From the NCBI RefSeq assembly GCF_003943815.1, contig NZ_RJNA01000005.1, positions 50,004 through 114,003 of the forward strand: 64,000 bases of DNA, in the 5' to 3' direction. This DNA comes from Streptococcus cristatus. GTDB taxonomy: Bacteria; Bacillota; Bacilli; Lactobacillales; Streptococcaceae. A program made the position numbers and the translations under genes. The notes below the pieces were generated by a model. It was not told where the DNA came from. It worked only from the letters and a program-made list of their open reading frames with translations, and did no database searches. Of the stretch, positions 47,420 through 56,200 are shown in pieces (the stretch's first letter is position 1; every line of letters starts with the position of its first letter).

Positions 47420-47594
47420 GAGGCTGGAACAAAAGTCCTAGCCTCTCAATTGTCTTTAGATTGTCGAGCAAGACGCAGTGGTTGAGTGGGCTCTACTACG
47501 CTGATTTCATCAGCTTTTACAGCCCTACTCAACTGTGCGGAGATGGGACGACGAAATCGAATTCTAACGAATTACCGATTTCTGTCCCACTCTC
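47420..47594 (+). repeat. 175-bp palindromic repeat, copy E
   Basis: Starts GAGGCTGGAACAAAAGTCC (one change) 32 bases after the GNAT stop and ends TGTCCCACTCTC then GTTTTG. It sits between convergent GNAT and SGNH genes and could terminate both. Confidence 0.92.
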
Positions 47595-47658
47595 GTTTTG
47601 AAATGTCAGTTTTAACTGCTTGATTAAGCTGGCCAAGAAAAATATTTTCAGAAAACAT

Positions 47659-48291
47659 TTACAGATACGGCTGCAGAACCTTTGACAACGTCGCATAGCC
47701 AGCAATGGTCAAATGCAAGCCATCCGTCGTAAAATCCTCCCGCAGCTGACCGCCCTCATCCAAGAAGCTATCATAAAGGTCGATAAAATGGACATTGGTA
47801 TAGATGCTTGCTAGGTCTTGGTAGGCACGATTGAGGGCTTGAATTTTCTCGTTCGTTCGGATATAAACCGTCCCTTTGTACTGCTCCTGCTCATTCACAG
47901 GCAGGACGGACAGCAACTGGATCTGAGCCAGAGGATAGTCACGGGAAATCTCCTGAACAACTGCTTCCAGATTGGCCAGCGTTTCAGTCTGAGACATCTC
48001 CTTGCCAATGTCGTTGGTTCCAATCAGGAGAAAGACCTTGTCCAGAGCCTGCCCAAAGAGATGGGCATCCAAGTTTTCTAAAAGCAAATCAGTCTTGTAG
48101 CCACGAATGCCACGATTGACCAAGGTTTTAGGACTTTGCAATAGCTCATGCAGTGGGAAATATTCCACAATCGAATCACCGATAAAAATAATCGCTGGCT
48201 CTTTTACCGCAAGCTGATTCAGATCCCGATAATTTTTCTGGATCTTTGCCTGCTCATTTAAAAGCCACTGTTCTAATAGTTGAACTGCCAT
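47659..48291 (-). CDS. SGNH/GDSL-family hydrolase
   Basis: 210 residues. Block I 'AIIFIGDSIVEYFPL' (Ser), block II 'NRGIRGYKT' (Gly), block III 'LLIGTNDIGKE' (Asn) and block V 'DGLHLTIAGY' (Asp-His) are all present. This closely resembles the platelet-activating-factor acetylhydrolase-like branch. Probably an esterase or deacetylase of lipids or glycans. No signal peptide, so cytoplasmic. Its ATG touches the TAA of the HAD gene upstream (TAAATG), so the two are co-translated. Confidence 0.88.
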   Translation of the reverse strand: MAVQLLEQWLLNEQAKIQKNYRDLNQLAVKEPAIIFIGDSIVEYFPLHELLQSPKTLVNRGIRGYKTDLLLENLDAHLFGQALDKVFLLIGTNDIGKEMSQTETLANLEAVVQEISRDYPLAQIQLLSVLPVNEQEQYKGTVYIRTNEKIQALNRAYQDLASIYTNVHFIDLYDSFLDEGGQLREDFTTDGLHLTIAGYATLSKVLQPYL

Positions 48292-49119
48292 TTAGACTCC
48301 TTTTTCTAAGTATTGCTCAATTACCTGCAAAACGCCGGCCTCTGAATTGGCTGGTGCCAAGCGACTGGCAATGCGCTTAATCTTCTCGTCCCCATTTTCC
48401 ATAGCATAGGAGAAATCCGCTAGTTCCAGCATTTCCAAGTCATTTTCGCTGTCGCCAAAAGCCATGATTTCCTTGCTTTTGATTTGCCACCGATCCATGA
48501 GCTGACGAAGCCCCCAGGCCTTGTGAAGGCCTTCTTGGATAATGTCAATCGCACCATAGCCACTGGTCACAGCACTCAATCTTCCGGCAAATGCTGTATT
48601 GATCTGCCGCGTAATCTCTGCTGCTTGCGCTTCATCTACCATAACGCTCATCTTTAGCACTTCTTCAAACGGATGATCTTGCAGATTGGGTACGAAATTC
48701 ATTCGTTTGTAGAAATGGGCCGCCATTTCCTCTGTCATAATCTTGCTAATCATCGGAAAATCAGTGCCGTCCTGAACAAGGCCACCTTTAGTGGAAGTGA
48801 CCACCAGATGCACCTCTCGTTCTTGACCCTGAAAATAAGCCAGCGTATCCGCAATCAAGTCAGGCTGCCAGAAAGTGCCCAGCAACATTTCATTCTTTTC
48901 AAAGATTCTAGCGCCGTTGGCGACGATCAGGGTCATACGCTCTGTCAAGTCGCCCAACAATAAGCGCATTCTTTGAATTTCATTGCCCGTCGCAATGACA
49001 AACTTGATGTTCCGCTCCTCCAGCTGGTCTAAAACTGCTGTCAGGCGTGGCAAATCCAGCTCGCCTCTCGGATCCAAAAGGGTACCGTCCATATCCGTAG
49101 CGATCATTTTAATCGGCAT
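48292..49119 (-). CDS. Cof-type HAD phosphatase
   Basis: 275 residues. Motif I 'IATDMDGTLLDPRGEL' (nucleophile Asp), motif II 'FVIATGNEIQRM', motif III Lys near 'EGLHKAWGLRQL' and motif IV 'IMAFGDSENDLEML' match the Cof/YidA IIB subfamily with a C2b cap. It dephosphorylates small sugar or nucleotide phosphates. It is directly followed by the SGNH hydrolase. 15 bp separate it from the gene ending at 49135. Confidence 0.92.
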   Translation of the reverse strand: MPIKMIATDMDGTLLDPRGELDLPRLTAVLDQLEERNIKFVIATGNEIQRMRLLLGDLTERMTLIVANGARIFEKNEMLLGTFWQPDLIADTLAYFQGQEREVHLVVTSTKGGLVQDGTDFPMISKIMTEEMAAHFYKRMNFVPNLQDHPFEEVLKMSVMVDEAQAAEITRQINTAFAGRLSAVTSGYGAIDIIQEGLHKAWGLRQLMDRWQIKSKEIMAFGDSENDLEMLELADFSYAMENGDEKIKRIASRLAPANSEAGVLQVIEQYLEKGV

Positions 49120-49134
49120 CTTCCCACCTCATTT

Positions 49135-50211
49135 CTATAGTCTCAGATACTTATTTTTCACTTTATTCCATAAATATTTGAGATAAGCTTGCCCTTTTAA
49201 CTTTTTGACTAATGATTTTTCAAAATCTTTTACTTGGGCATCTACTTGATTTTTAGCACTTTTCCCCGCAATTGCATAGCAACTTCTAGCCGTATGGTAA
49301 CCAGCCGATCCTCGATTATTCTGAGGGGCTTTGAAAGCTTGCCCTCCATTTCGAATCGCCAGCCTGCGAAACTGGGGATCCCACTGGGCTGGACTTTTGA
49401 CATCGTAATAATAATGGGAACTATGATTGAAAAGCGAGGGTTTCTTCCCATAATTAAAACTAGCTCCATTGACTAGCCCATTTTGACTGCTCTTTTCTGG
49501 ATCTAGGATATTGAGAAAGTGCCCTTCCCTATCCAGAATAAACTCAGTATGGAAACGATGGAGAATCTTGATATTGGCCTGATAGGGCTGATGGTCTGGG
49601 TAGGTCACCTTGCCCTTATCGACAAAGGCTTTATTATGCAGCCTCGAAGATTCCCAGAGCTGGCAGTCTAGGTCAGGATGCGCCTGAAAATAGGCTAGGA
49701 GAGCCTGGCCATCTGTCATCCCCGGCTTGCGAAAATGCTGTCTGACCCACTGGGCCTGCTGACTGGAAATGACGTAGCGAAACTGGTGCAACTGACCTTT
49801 TAACCTTTGATTGCCACTGTCTGCAATAAAATCTGCTGGAGAAAAAGCCTGTCGAATCGGTTGAGAAAACTGGCGCCAAAAGGGAGCGTGTGGCGATAAG
49901 TCCGAATGTATACGTGAGAGCAGTTTGGTAATTTCTGCTGCTTCCCCGCTCAATTCGTCAGGCATGTCCATATAGAGCATAGCTAGCTCTAACAAGTTCT
50001 CAGCTTGCTGGGGCTGGACTGCTCGACATTCAAAAGACCACAGTTTCTGAAAGAGGGGACTGCCAAATATGAAAGCTTCCTCAAAAAGGCTTTGGCGAGC
50101 TGATTCATGTGGCAATGACGCCATTTCTGCCAGAAAAACTTTATCAAGAGCAGCTTGAGACCAGCCGATCGCTTGTAATTTTAGGCGGTATTGCTCGATT
50201 TCTACTTCCAT
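49135..50211 (-). CDS. Uncharacterised streptococcal protein (possibly DUF3114)
   Basis: 358 residues, not firmly recognised; I recall similar proteins labelled DUF3114, low certainty. It is soluble and helical in the first half ('AENLLELAMLYMDMPDELSG'), then 'ADFIADSGNQRLKGQLHQFR' and an Asn/His/Tyr-rich second half ('ILHRFHTEFILDREGHFLNI', 'NGASFNYGKKPSLFNHSSH'). The C-terminus is basic. No signal peptide or membrane segment. The start is ambiguous among ATGs at 50223, 50217 and 50211. It is upstream of the HAD-SGNH pair and may share its transcript. Confidence 0.6.
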   Translation of the reverse strand: MEVEIEQYRLKLQAIGWSQAALDKVFLAEMASLPHESARQSLFEEAFIFGSPLFQKLWSFECRAVQPQQAENLLELAMLYMDMPDELSGEAAEITKLLSRIHSDLSPHAPFWRQFSQPIRQAFSPADFIADSGNQRLKGQLHQFRYVISSQQAQWVRQHFRKPGMTDGQALLAYFQAHPDLDCQLWESSRLHNKAFVDKGKVTYPDHQPYQANIKILHRFHTEFILDREGHFLNILDPEKSSQNGLVNGASFNYGKKPSLFNHSSHYYYDVKSPAQWDPQFRRLAIRNGGQAFKAPQNNRGSAGYHTARSCYAIAGKSAKNQVDAQVKDFEKSLVKKLKGQAYLKYLWNKVKNKYLRL

Positions 50212-50362
50212 CACCATCCACATCCATCATATAAAATTTCTTTAGCACCGTTTAAGACTCCGCTAGCAGGTTCATGCAGCCTTCGATACCTCTCCTATTT
50301 ATCTCTAAATATGCCAAAATTTCATGTAAAAGTCAACGTACAATGGAACTTTCGGTCTCAAA

Positions 50363-50392
50363 TTGTATTCTTTCAGCATTTTTTGCTATACT
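50363..50392 (+). promoter_or_regulatory. Promoter of the ScaR-like regulator
   Basis: TTGTAT (50363-50368) and extended TGCTATACT (TATACT at 50387-50392), 18-base spacer, 28 bases before the ATG at 50421. Confidence 0.6.
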
Positions 50393-50420
50393 AGTCTTAG
50401 GAAAACAACGAGGACAAAAG

Positions 50421-51068
50421 ATGACGCCAAATAAAGAAGACTATTTAAAATGTATTTACGAGATTGGCACGCGCCAGGGAAAAATCACCAATAAAGAAAT
50501 CGCCCAGCACATGCAGGTTTCTCCGCCGGCCGTGACGGAGATGATGAAGAAAATGCTAGCTGAAGAACTCCTAATCAAGGACAAAAAGGCCGGCTATCTG
50601 CTGACCGACCTAGGCCTGCAGCTGGTCTCTGACCTCTACCGCAAGCATCGATTGATTGAGGTCTTCTTGGTCCAAAAGCTAGGCTACACCACGGACGAAA
50701 TCCATCAGGAAGCCGAGATTCTGGAACATACCGTTTCTGAGCGCTTTGTCGCAGGCTTGGAAAAAATGCTAGATTTCCCAGAGACCTGCCCTCATGGTGG
50801 CACAATCCCAGCCAAACACCAGCTGCTGAAAGAAAAATACCATCAAACTCTGGCCTCCGCTCAAGAGCCTGGTAACTACCTCATCCGCCGTGTCCACGAC
50901 GACTTTGAGCTTTTGGCTTATCTGGAAAAGCACAATCTAAACATAAACCAAGAAATCCGTTTCCTCCAGTATGACGACTACAGCCAGCTCTATCAACTAG
51001 AAGTAGACGGCCAAGCAATCCAAGTTAGCCCTATGATTGCCCAACAGATTTATGTAGAAAAACTATAA
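50421..51068 (+). CDS. scaR: DtxR/MntR-family metal-dependent regulator (ScaR/SloR type)
   Basis: 215 residues. N-terminal winged helix 'NKEDYLKCIYEIGTRQGKIT' with recognition helix 'SPPAVTEMMKKM', a dimerisation/metal-binding domain ('EAEILEHTVSERFVAGLEKM', 'FPETCPHGGTIP' with Cys and His), and an SH3/FeoA-like third domain to the end. With Mn2+ such proteins repress manganese uptake (scaCBA/ssaACB/sloABC) and affect adhesion and oxidative stress. The ATG at 50421 has GAGG seven bases upstream; the frame to 50274 precedes the promoter. The ABC manganese genes are not in the window. The gene symbol follows S. gordonii usage and is tentative. Confidence 0.88.
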   Translation: MTPNKEDYLKCIYEIGTRQGKITNKEIAQHMQVSPPAVTEMMKKMLAEELLIKDKKAGYLLTDLGLQLVSDLYRKHRLIEVFLVQKLGYTTDEIHQEAEILEHTVSERFVAGLEKMLDFPETCPHGGTIPAKHQLLKEKYHQTLASAQEPGNYLIRRVHDDFELLAYLEKHNLNINQEIRFLQYDDYSQLYQLEVDGQAIQVSPMIAQQIYVEKL

Positions 51069-51075
51069 ACAGGAT

Positions 51076-51110
51076 CCAGTTCAGACTTTTTAGTCTAAAC
51101 TGGGTTTTTA
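51076..51110 (+). terminator. Terminator of the ScaR-like gene
   Basis: A 12-bp stem (51076-51087 with 51092-51103, one mismatch) followed by GTTTTTA. Its T-run runs into the -35 of the next promoter. Confidence 0.85.
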
Positions 51111-51139
51111 TTGACAAAAATAAGATGTTAGAATATAAT
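51111..51139 (+). promoter_or_regulatory. Consensus promoter of the MarR gene
   Basis: Perfect TTGACA (51111-51116), 17 bases, perfect TATAAT (51134-51139). Such strength suggests a repressor keeps it off. Confidence 0.92.
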
Positions 51140-51151
51140 AAGTGTACTTAT
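51138..51151 (+). promoter_or_regulatory. Candidate MarR operator
   Basis: ATAAGT, GT, ACTTAT: a palindrome overlapping the end of the -10 and the start site. The MarR protein encoded just downstream would be a natural autorepressor. Confidence 0.6.
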
Positions 51152-51172
51152 AAATATCCAGAGGAAAAGCTA

Positions 51173-51634
51173 ATGGAAAAATCGCAATTTAACTCCATCT
51201 ACAAGGATGAATACAAAAAATCAACCGGTCTGCTCTTTATCCGTGCCTACCACAAGTGGCATGGGCTGATAAAAAACAAACTGAGAACGATTGATTTGAC
51301 CCATCCCCAGTTTGTCGTTCTGACCACTCTTGCTGCACTCCTGCGTCAGCAAGAATGGGTGAGTCAGACCGATATTGCCCAATTTTCTGACATGGATGTT
51401 ATGACCGTATCCCAAATCATCCGCCTCTTGGTCAAGAAAGGTTTGATCATGCGGGAAGTCCATCCCAAGGACAGCCGCGCCAACATCATACTTCTAACGG
51501 AAATGGGGCTGCAAAAGATCAACCAAGCCCTTCCTCTGGTAGAAGGCATTGATCAGGCGTTCTTTGGAAAATTAGAAAATAATACAGAAACATTAAACCA
51601 ACTCTTAATAGAACTGGAGGCAGAAAATGACTAG
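51173..51634 (+). CDS. MarR-family transcriptional regulator
   Basis: 153 residues. The winged helix ('WVSQTDIAQFSDMDVMTVSQ', 'LLVKKGLIMREVHPKDSRAN') with its DxR wing is typical MarR, flanked by dimerising helices. The ATG at 51173 has GAGG eight bases upstream; the frame to 51125 begins before the transcript. It overlaps the EVE gene by 8 bases, so the two are coupled. The ligand is probably a small aromatic or oxidative signal but cannot be told from sequence. Confidence 0.9.
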   Translation: MEKSQFNSIYKDEYKKSTGLLFIRAYHKWHGLIKNKLRTIDLTHPQFVVLTTLAALLRQQEWVSQTDIAQFSDMDVMTVSQIIRLLVKKGLIMREVHPKDSRANIILLTEMGLQKINQALPLVEGIDQAFFGKLENNTETLNQLLIELEAEND

Positions 51635-52037
51635 ATTTTGGATTGGTGTCGTATCAAAAGAACATGTGCTAAAAGGTGTAGAAGGTGGATTTTGCCAAGT
51701 CTGCCATGGAAAGAAAGCACCATTGAACCGAATGAAAAAGGGGGACTATCTTCTGTATTACAGCCCCAAGTATCAGCTGAATGGTCAGGAAAAGCTGCAG
51801 GCCTTTACAGCAGTTGGCAAGATTCTAGATGACACTGCCTACCAAGTAGAGATGTTTGAAGGCTTTGTCCCATTTCGGCGAGATGTCAGCTACTACCAAC
51901 CTGTCAAAGACTGCCCCATTGAACAAGTCCGCCAGCATCCTCAGTGGCGCCAATATGTTTCTCAGATAAGATACGGACATTTCGAAGTTTCGAAAGAATT
52001 TTTTCTCTATATCTTTGAACAGATGAAGGAAGAATAG
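51627..52037 (+). CDS. EVE-domain protein
   Basis: 136 residues: 'FWIGVVSKEHVLKGVEGGFC' at the N-terminus, 'RMKKGDYLLYYSPK' and 'FTAVGKILDD' match the EVE/PUA-like (UPF0310) fold, which binds modified bases in RNA or DNA. Such genes are often linked to modification-dependent defence or to tRNA modification. Here it is downstream of a MarR regulator with an 8-bp overlap (ATGA-type coupling), an unusual pairing. Its TAG overlaps a hairpin terminator. Confidence 0.85.
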   Translation: MTRFWIGVVSKEHVLKGVEGGFCQVCHGKKAPLNRMKKGDYLLYYSPKYQLNGQEKLQAFTAVGKILDDTAYQVEMFEGFVPFRRDVSYYQPVKDCPIEQVRQHPQWRQYVSQIRYGHFEVSKEFFLYIFEQMKEE

Positions 52038-52070
52038 GAGGCTGGGACATCCTGACCTCCTATTTTTTCG
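52036..52070 (+). terminator. Terminator of the MarR-EVE operon, with repeat-end relic
   Basis: AGGAGG (52036-52041) and CCTCCT (52056-52061) form the stem, followed by ATTTTTT. Its left part reads GAGGCTGGGACA, identical to the first 12 bases of the 175-bp repeat, so it may be a shortened copy. The rest of the gap to 52331 is AT-rich without a gene. Confidence 0.78.
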
Positions 52071-52274
52071 TATCCGATATCATATGCTCTATAATTGTTT
52101 TAGCAGGAATTATGGAGTTTTTAGGAAAAATCCTATCTACCTTACTGAAAAGTATAAATCAAATCATATCACAAACCGCCTAGAAAGACCAAGACTTTTC
52201 TGATCAAAATAATACTCTAGACACTTCCACTTCATCACGTTTTTTAAAAGAAAGAAAAGATCCCATTTACCCCC

Positions 52275-52303
52275 TTGCAAACCTTTTCACTTTTTGCTAG
52301 AAT
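52275..52303 (+). promoter_or_regulatory. Promoter of the nucleotidyltransferase gene
   Basis: TTGCAA (52275-52280), 17 bases, TAGAAT (52298-52303) preceded by TGC (extended -10). Confidence 0.65.
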
Positions 52304-52331
52304 GATGTCAAAAAATTAAGAAGGACAAATT

Positions 52332-53123
52332 ATGCCACAAAATCTCTTTAAAGAATTAGCTCGGCTAGAGCAAGTTGAAGCTCTGGCTCTCGGAGGTTCA
52401 CGGGCCGGCCAGCATTTTGACCAAGACTCAGACTATGATGTCTATGTCTACCTGAGCGCTCCTCTCGCGCCAGCCATCCGCCAAGAAATCCTCAGCAAGT
52501 ACTGCTCCTATATGGAAATCGGCAATCAATTTTGGGAACTGGAAGACGACTGCGTCCTCAATAATGGGATCGAGATTGAGCTGATTTACCGCTCGCTGGA
52601 CGACTTTGACCAAGACCTACAGACCGTCGTTTTAGAGCATCAAGCCCAGAATTCTTACACTACCTGTATGTGGTACAATCTGATCCACAGCAAGATTCTC
52701 TACGATCGAGACGGCCGCTATGCTGCCCTCCAGAGCAAGTACAGTCTGCCCTATCCAGCTGAGCTGAAAAAGAATATCATCAGCAAGCAGCTCCTGCTCC
52801 TCGACCAGGCTATGCCAGCTTTTTCAAGACAGATCAAAAAAGCTCTCAAACGCCAAGACCTGCTCAGCATCAATCACCGCAGCAGCGAGTTTTTCGCCTC
52901 TTACTTTGATGCACTCTTTGCCCTCAATGAGCAGCTCCATCCAGGCGAAAAGCGCATGCTCCAGTATGCCAAAGAAAATTGCTCCCGCCTGCCTCAGGAT
53001 TTTGAAGCCAATATCCAAGACTACTTCCAACATCTCTACCAGCCAGACCATCAGCAGGAAGCCGTCCTAGCCTTGGATAGCCTTCTAGACAATCTTAAAC
53101 AATTGATTGAAGCAGCCATCTAG
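52332..53123 (+). CDS. Nucleotidyltransferase-fold protein (DUF4037-like)
   Basis: 263 residues. 'EALALGGSRAGQHFDQDSDYD' region carries the GGSRAxG and DSDYD (DxD metal) motifs of the Pol-beta nucleotidyltransferase fold, with a third acidic strand 'NNGIEIELIYR'. The C-terminal half is helical ('HRSSEFFASYFDALFALNEQ'), as in DUF4037 or aminoglycoside adenylyltransferase-like proteins. Transfer of a nucleotide to a small molecule or protein is possible; substrate unknown. AAGGAC precedes the ATG. Convergent with the protease gene. Confidence 0.8.
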   Translation: MPQNLFKELARLEQVEALALGGSRAGQHFDQDSDYDVYVYLSAPLAPAIRQEILSKYCSYMEIGNQFWELEDDCVLNNGIEIELIYRSLDDFDQDLQTVVLEHQAQNSYTTCMWYNLIHSKILYDRDGRYAALQSKYSLPYPAELKKNIISKQLLLLDQAMPAFSRQIKKALKRQDLLSINHRSSEFFASYFDALFALNEQLHPGEKRMLQYAKENCSRLPQDFEANIQDYFQHLYQPDHQQEAVLALDSLLDNLKQLIEAAI

Positions 53124-53136
53124 AATTTCAACAAAT

Positions 53137-53181
53137 AAAAAGCTCATGAAACCAGTTTTTCAGCTGGTTCATGAGCTTTTT
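53137..53181. terminator. Bidirectional terminator between nucleotidyltransferase and M26 protease
   Basis: AAAAAGCTCATGAA-ACCAG pairs with CTGGTTCATGAGCTTTTT (one bulge), a 17-bp stem with T/A tracts on both sides between convergent genes. Confidence 0.92.
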
Positions 53182-53207
53182 GCTATTTTCGACAAGCAAG
53201 CTAAGGC

Positions 53208-56200
53208 TTATTTGTTAAAGATTGACTGTCTGAAGTCGTCTGTCTCACGAAGATAGGCATTGTAAATCTTCTTCTTGAGCAGGTTGACCCAGCTAGCTTC
53301 AACACGATTTGTCGCATTGGTAATGTTGCGCACATCCTCTGCGACTGCTTCATCCATCAGCTTCTGCATCTCTGCATACGAGCGAATGGTTACTTGCTTG
53401 GTACTGTTTGGATTTCTGAGTTCGTACTCAATGGTGATTGGTTTGAGCTTGGTTAGCTGGTCAATCCGCTCTTGGTACATGGCCTTCTTAAAGGCCGCCC
53501 ATGAAGCATACTCACCCTTGAATACATTTTCCAAGACTTTCTGGTCGGTCACCAGACCAACATCTCTCCTGAGCCAGCCATCCCAAGTTGTCTTGCCTTC
53601 TGCAGCAGCCTCTTCAGAGAATTTCCCTGAAACATAAGGGACAAATCCTTCATGATAGCCCTTGGCTGCCAGCAATTCATAGGCTGTGCGACGGAACATA
53701 ACGTCTCCCGGCGCCCCATTTGGATTGCTCAAGGCTGAGTAGATTGGCGAGAAGAGGCTGAGACTGAGGTAGCCATTACGTGGATACTGTCCGCTATCCT
53801 TATTCTCCCGACGGGTGATGACATCATTGTCAATCAGAGATTCAAAGCTGGTTAGCTGCTTGATTTCCTCAGCAGTGAAAGTGCGCGTCTGGTTACCAGC
53901 ATGGGTCTGCTTGCCATATTTATCTGTGATATAGTAATTCTCCATCTTTCTGAACCACTGGAGCTTGGCAGCATCACTCTGCTTGACCATCGAAGTCCCC
54001 TCTAGATAATCCAGCGTGTAAATCATGTCAAACATGCCATGGACATAGTGCTGCAAATCTGCTGCATTTTGGACACGTTCCTTGAAGTTGTAGGTATGCA
54101 TCCGTGTCTTAGAATCCTTGTCCGTCTTGAAGAGGGTATTGAGGGTAATGGTAGGTTCATTTGGACTTGGAGTGGACTGCAAGAGACCACGCGCATAGAG
54201 CTCAGCCCCCAGTCCTTCACGACGACCATAGCCTTCAAAGTAGATAGAACCGTCGGAGTTATGGGTCATCTCATGGGTGTAGACAGAGTTCCCATAGTCT
54301 TCTAACAAACGAGCAGCATCAAAGTGGGTGACACTTCCCGTAGCATAGGCATTGTATCCCTTGCTTGGATACCACTTGCCGGCTGGTCCAAAGAATTCCT
54401 GCATAGCTAGTGATTTCTTGTCATTAGCTGGAGCCCAATATCTTTTACCATCCTTGTCAACCAATGAGAATCCATCGTAAACCAGAACAGAACGGAAGAG
54501 CTTGTCCTTGCTTTCAGGACTTAGGATCTTATACCAGAAATCATAGTGGTCACGCTGCCATTCAGCTGACTTTCTAACTCGGTCTTCGACATACTCAACC
54601 AATTCTGCATCTGTTCGCACCCTGTTATTGGCATCAAGGCGGTAGCGATCATAAGCTCCCATAGAGACGGTGGACATATTGGAGATGACATAGACACCCT
54701 TCTCAGTCATGGTCAAGAGTGGCAGGAGCATGCCCTTATGTTCCCAATTATCCGCAGTAATCTTGTCGTAAACGCCGACAGAATACTTGCTCTTGCCCTC
54801 GGCTGCATCCTGAAGCTGTCTGGCTTCTGCTACATCGGACTTAGCCTCAACGATGTAGGCTTTTGTATTGGTCTTGAGCCATTCGTTATTGGTCTTGTCT
54901 GGCAGGAAGAGCTGGCGATAGCTTTCCAGATAGTTGAAGAGGCCGCGCTTGCCAGTCGCTTCAGAGAGCGAGTTGTCGTAGGCCAGATGGTTATTCTTGG
55001 CCTTGAGATTTTCAAAACCAGACTGACCGAGTGCAATGATGGTGTCTAGCGTTGAAGCCTTATGATTTCCAAAGAAGTCAAACTTATAGGCCGATAAATC
55101 CTTGACATTGGTCTTGTCATAGTTGATATTATACCAACGATTGAGATAGGTCAGACCCAGCAGGAATGCTTCCTTATTGGCTCTAATCTTCTGAGCCACA
55201 TAGTCCGCTACAACATCGCCTTCAGTATTGATGGACTTGTCCATAGCTAGAACTTTGCGTAACTCTTCTGCCAACTTGGTCTTGACTTGCTCAAAGGCTG
55301 TATCCAGATAGAGCTCATCCATAGAAGCATCCGCATTCACGCCTAAAACAGTTCGCATGGCTGGTGAGTCAAGGACAACCTTGTTCAACTCTGGCAGCAC
55401 TTGATTGAGAATTCTGCTATAGTCTGATAGGAAGGCTTCTGGAGTATAAAGGAGGTCTAAGGCATTTACAGTGTATTCTGCGATAGCTTGATGTTTGAAG
55501 TCTCCCTTATAGGTCAGATTTAGATAGTCAACCGTCTTATCCTCAAAGTGCAGCATCAGGCGGTTAATCACAGTCTTGTTGCTATTTATATCAGTGATCA
55601 TCTGGTCACCCTTCATCGGAACCACATCCAGCAAATACTCTCTAGTAAGCTTGTGATGATCTGGAAGTTTATTGCCGTAGGCAACGATAGTTTCCTTATT
55701 ATAGAATGGCAGGAGTTTTTCCATATTGGCATAGGCTATCAGACGGTCTTCTCGAGCATTCTTTTCCTTGCTGTAGTCAACAGTATGGAGATTGAGATTG
55801 CTGTCCTCTAGCGTGGTTGTAATGTCTAGGCTAGCCAGCTTCTCTTCAGCCTCGTCCAAAGTCAGAGTAGACGTGACAAACTGATCATTTCCTAAAGTTT
55901 CGTTTCCTTCAATGGCATAGGCTTCTTTTATGCGATCATTCTTGTAATCTTGGTCGCCAGAAATGCTGTAAACATTTGTACCGCTGACATTGCTGATAAC
56001 ATTGTCAATCAAGCCATTGAAATAATTGGAACCAACCACTCCCCCGATTTGACCGTTCTTCGTAGAATTTTGGATCTTTCCAGTCACATAAGAACGGCTG
56101 ATGCGGGCATTGTCTTCCAAGCGACCGACCAGACCGCCGAAGCGCTGTTCGTTTGTTCGAGCTCCCGCCAGAATGGTCACATCCGCCCTGCTCTGACTCA

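Noticed and set aside
52038-52331. A small gene in the EVE-nucleotidyltransferase gap
   Set aside because: Only short AT-rich frames without ribosome sites; a promoter and a terminator account for its ends.
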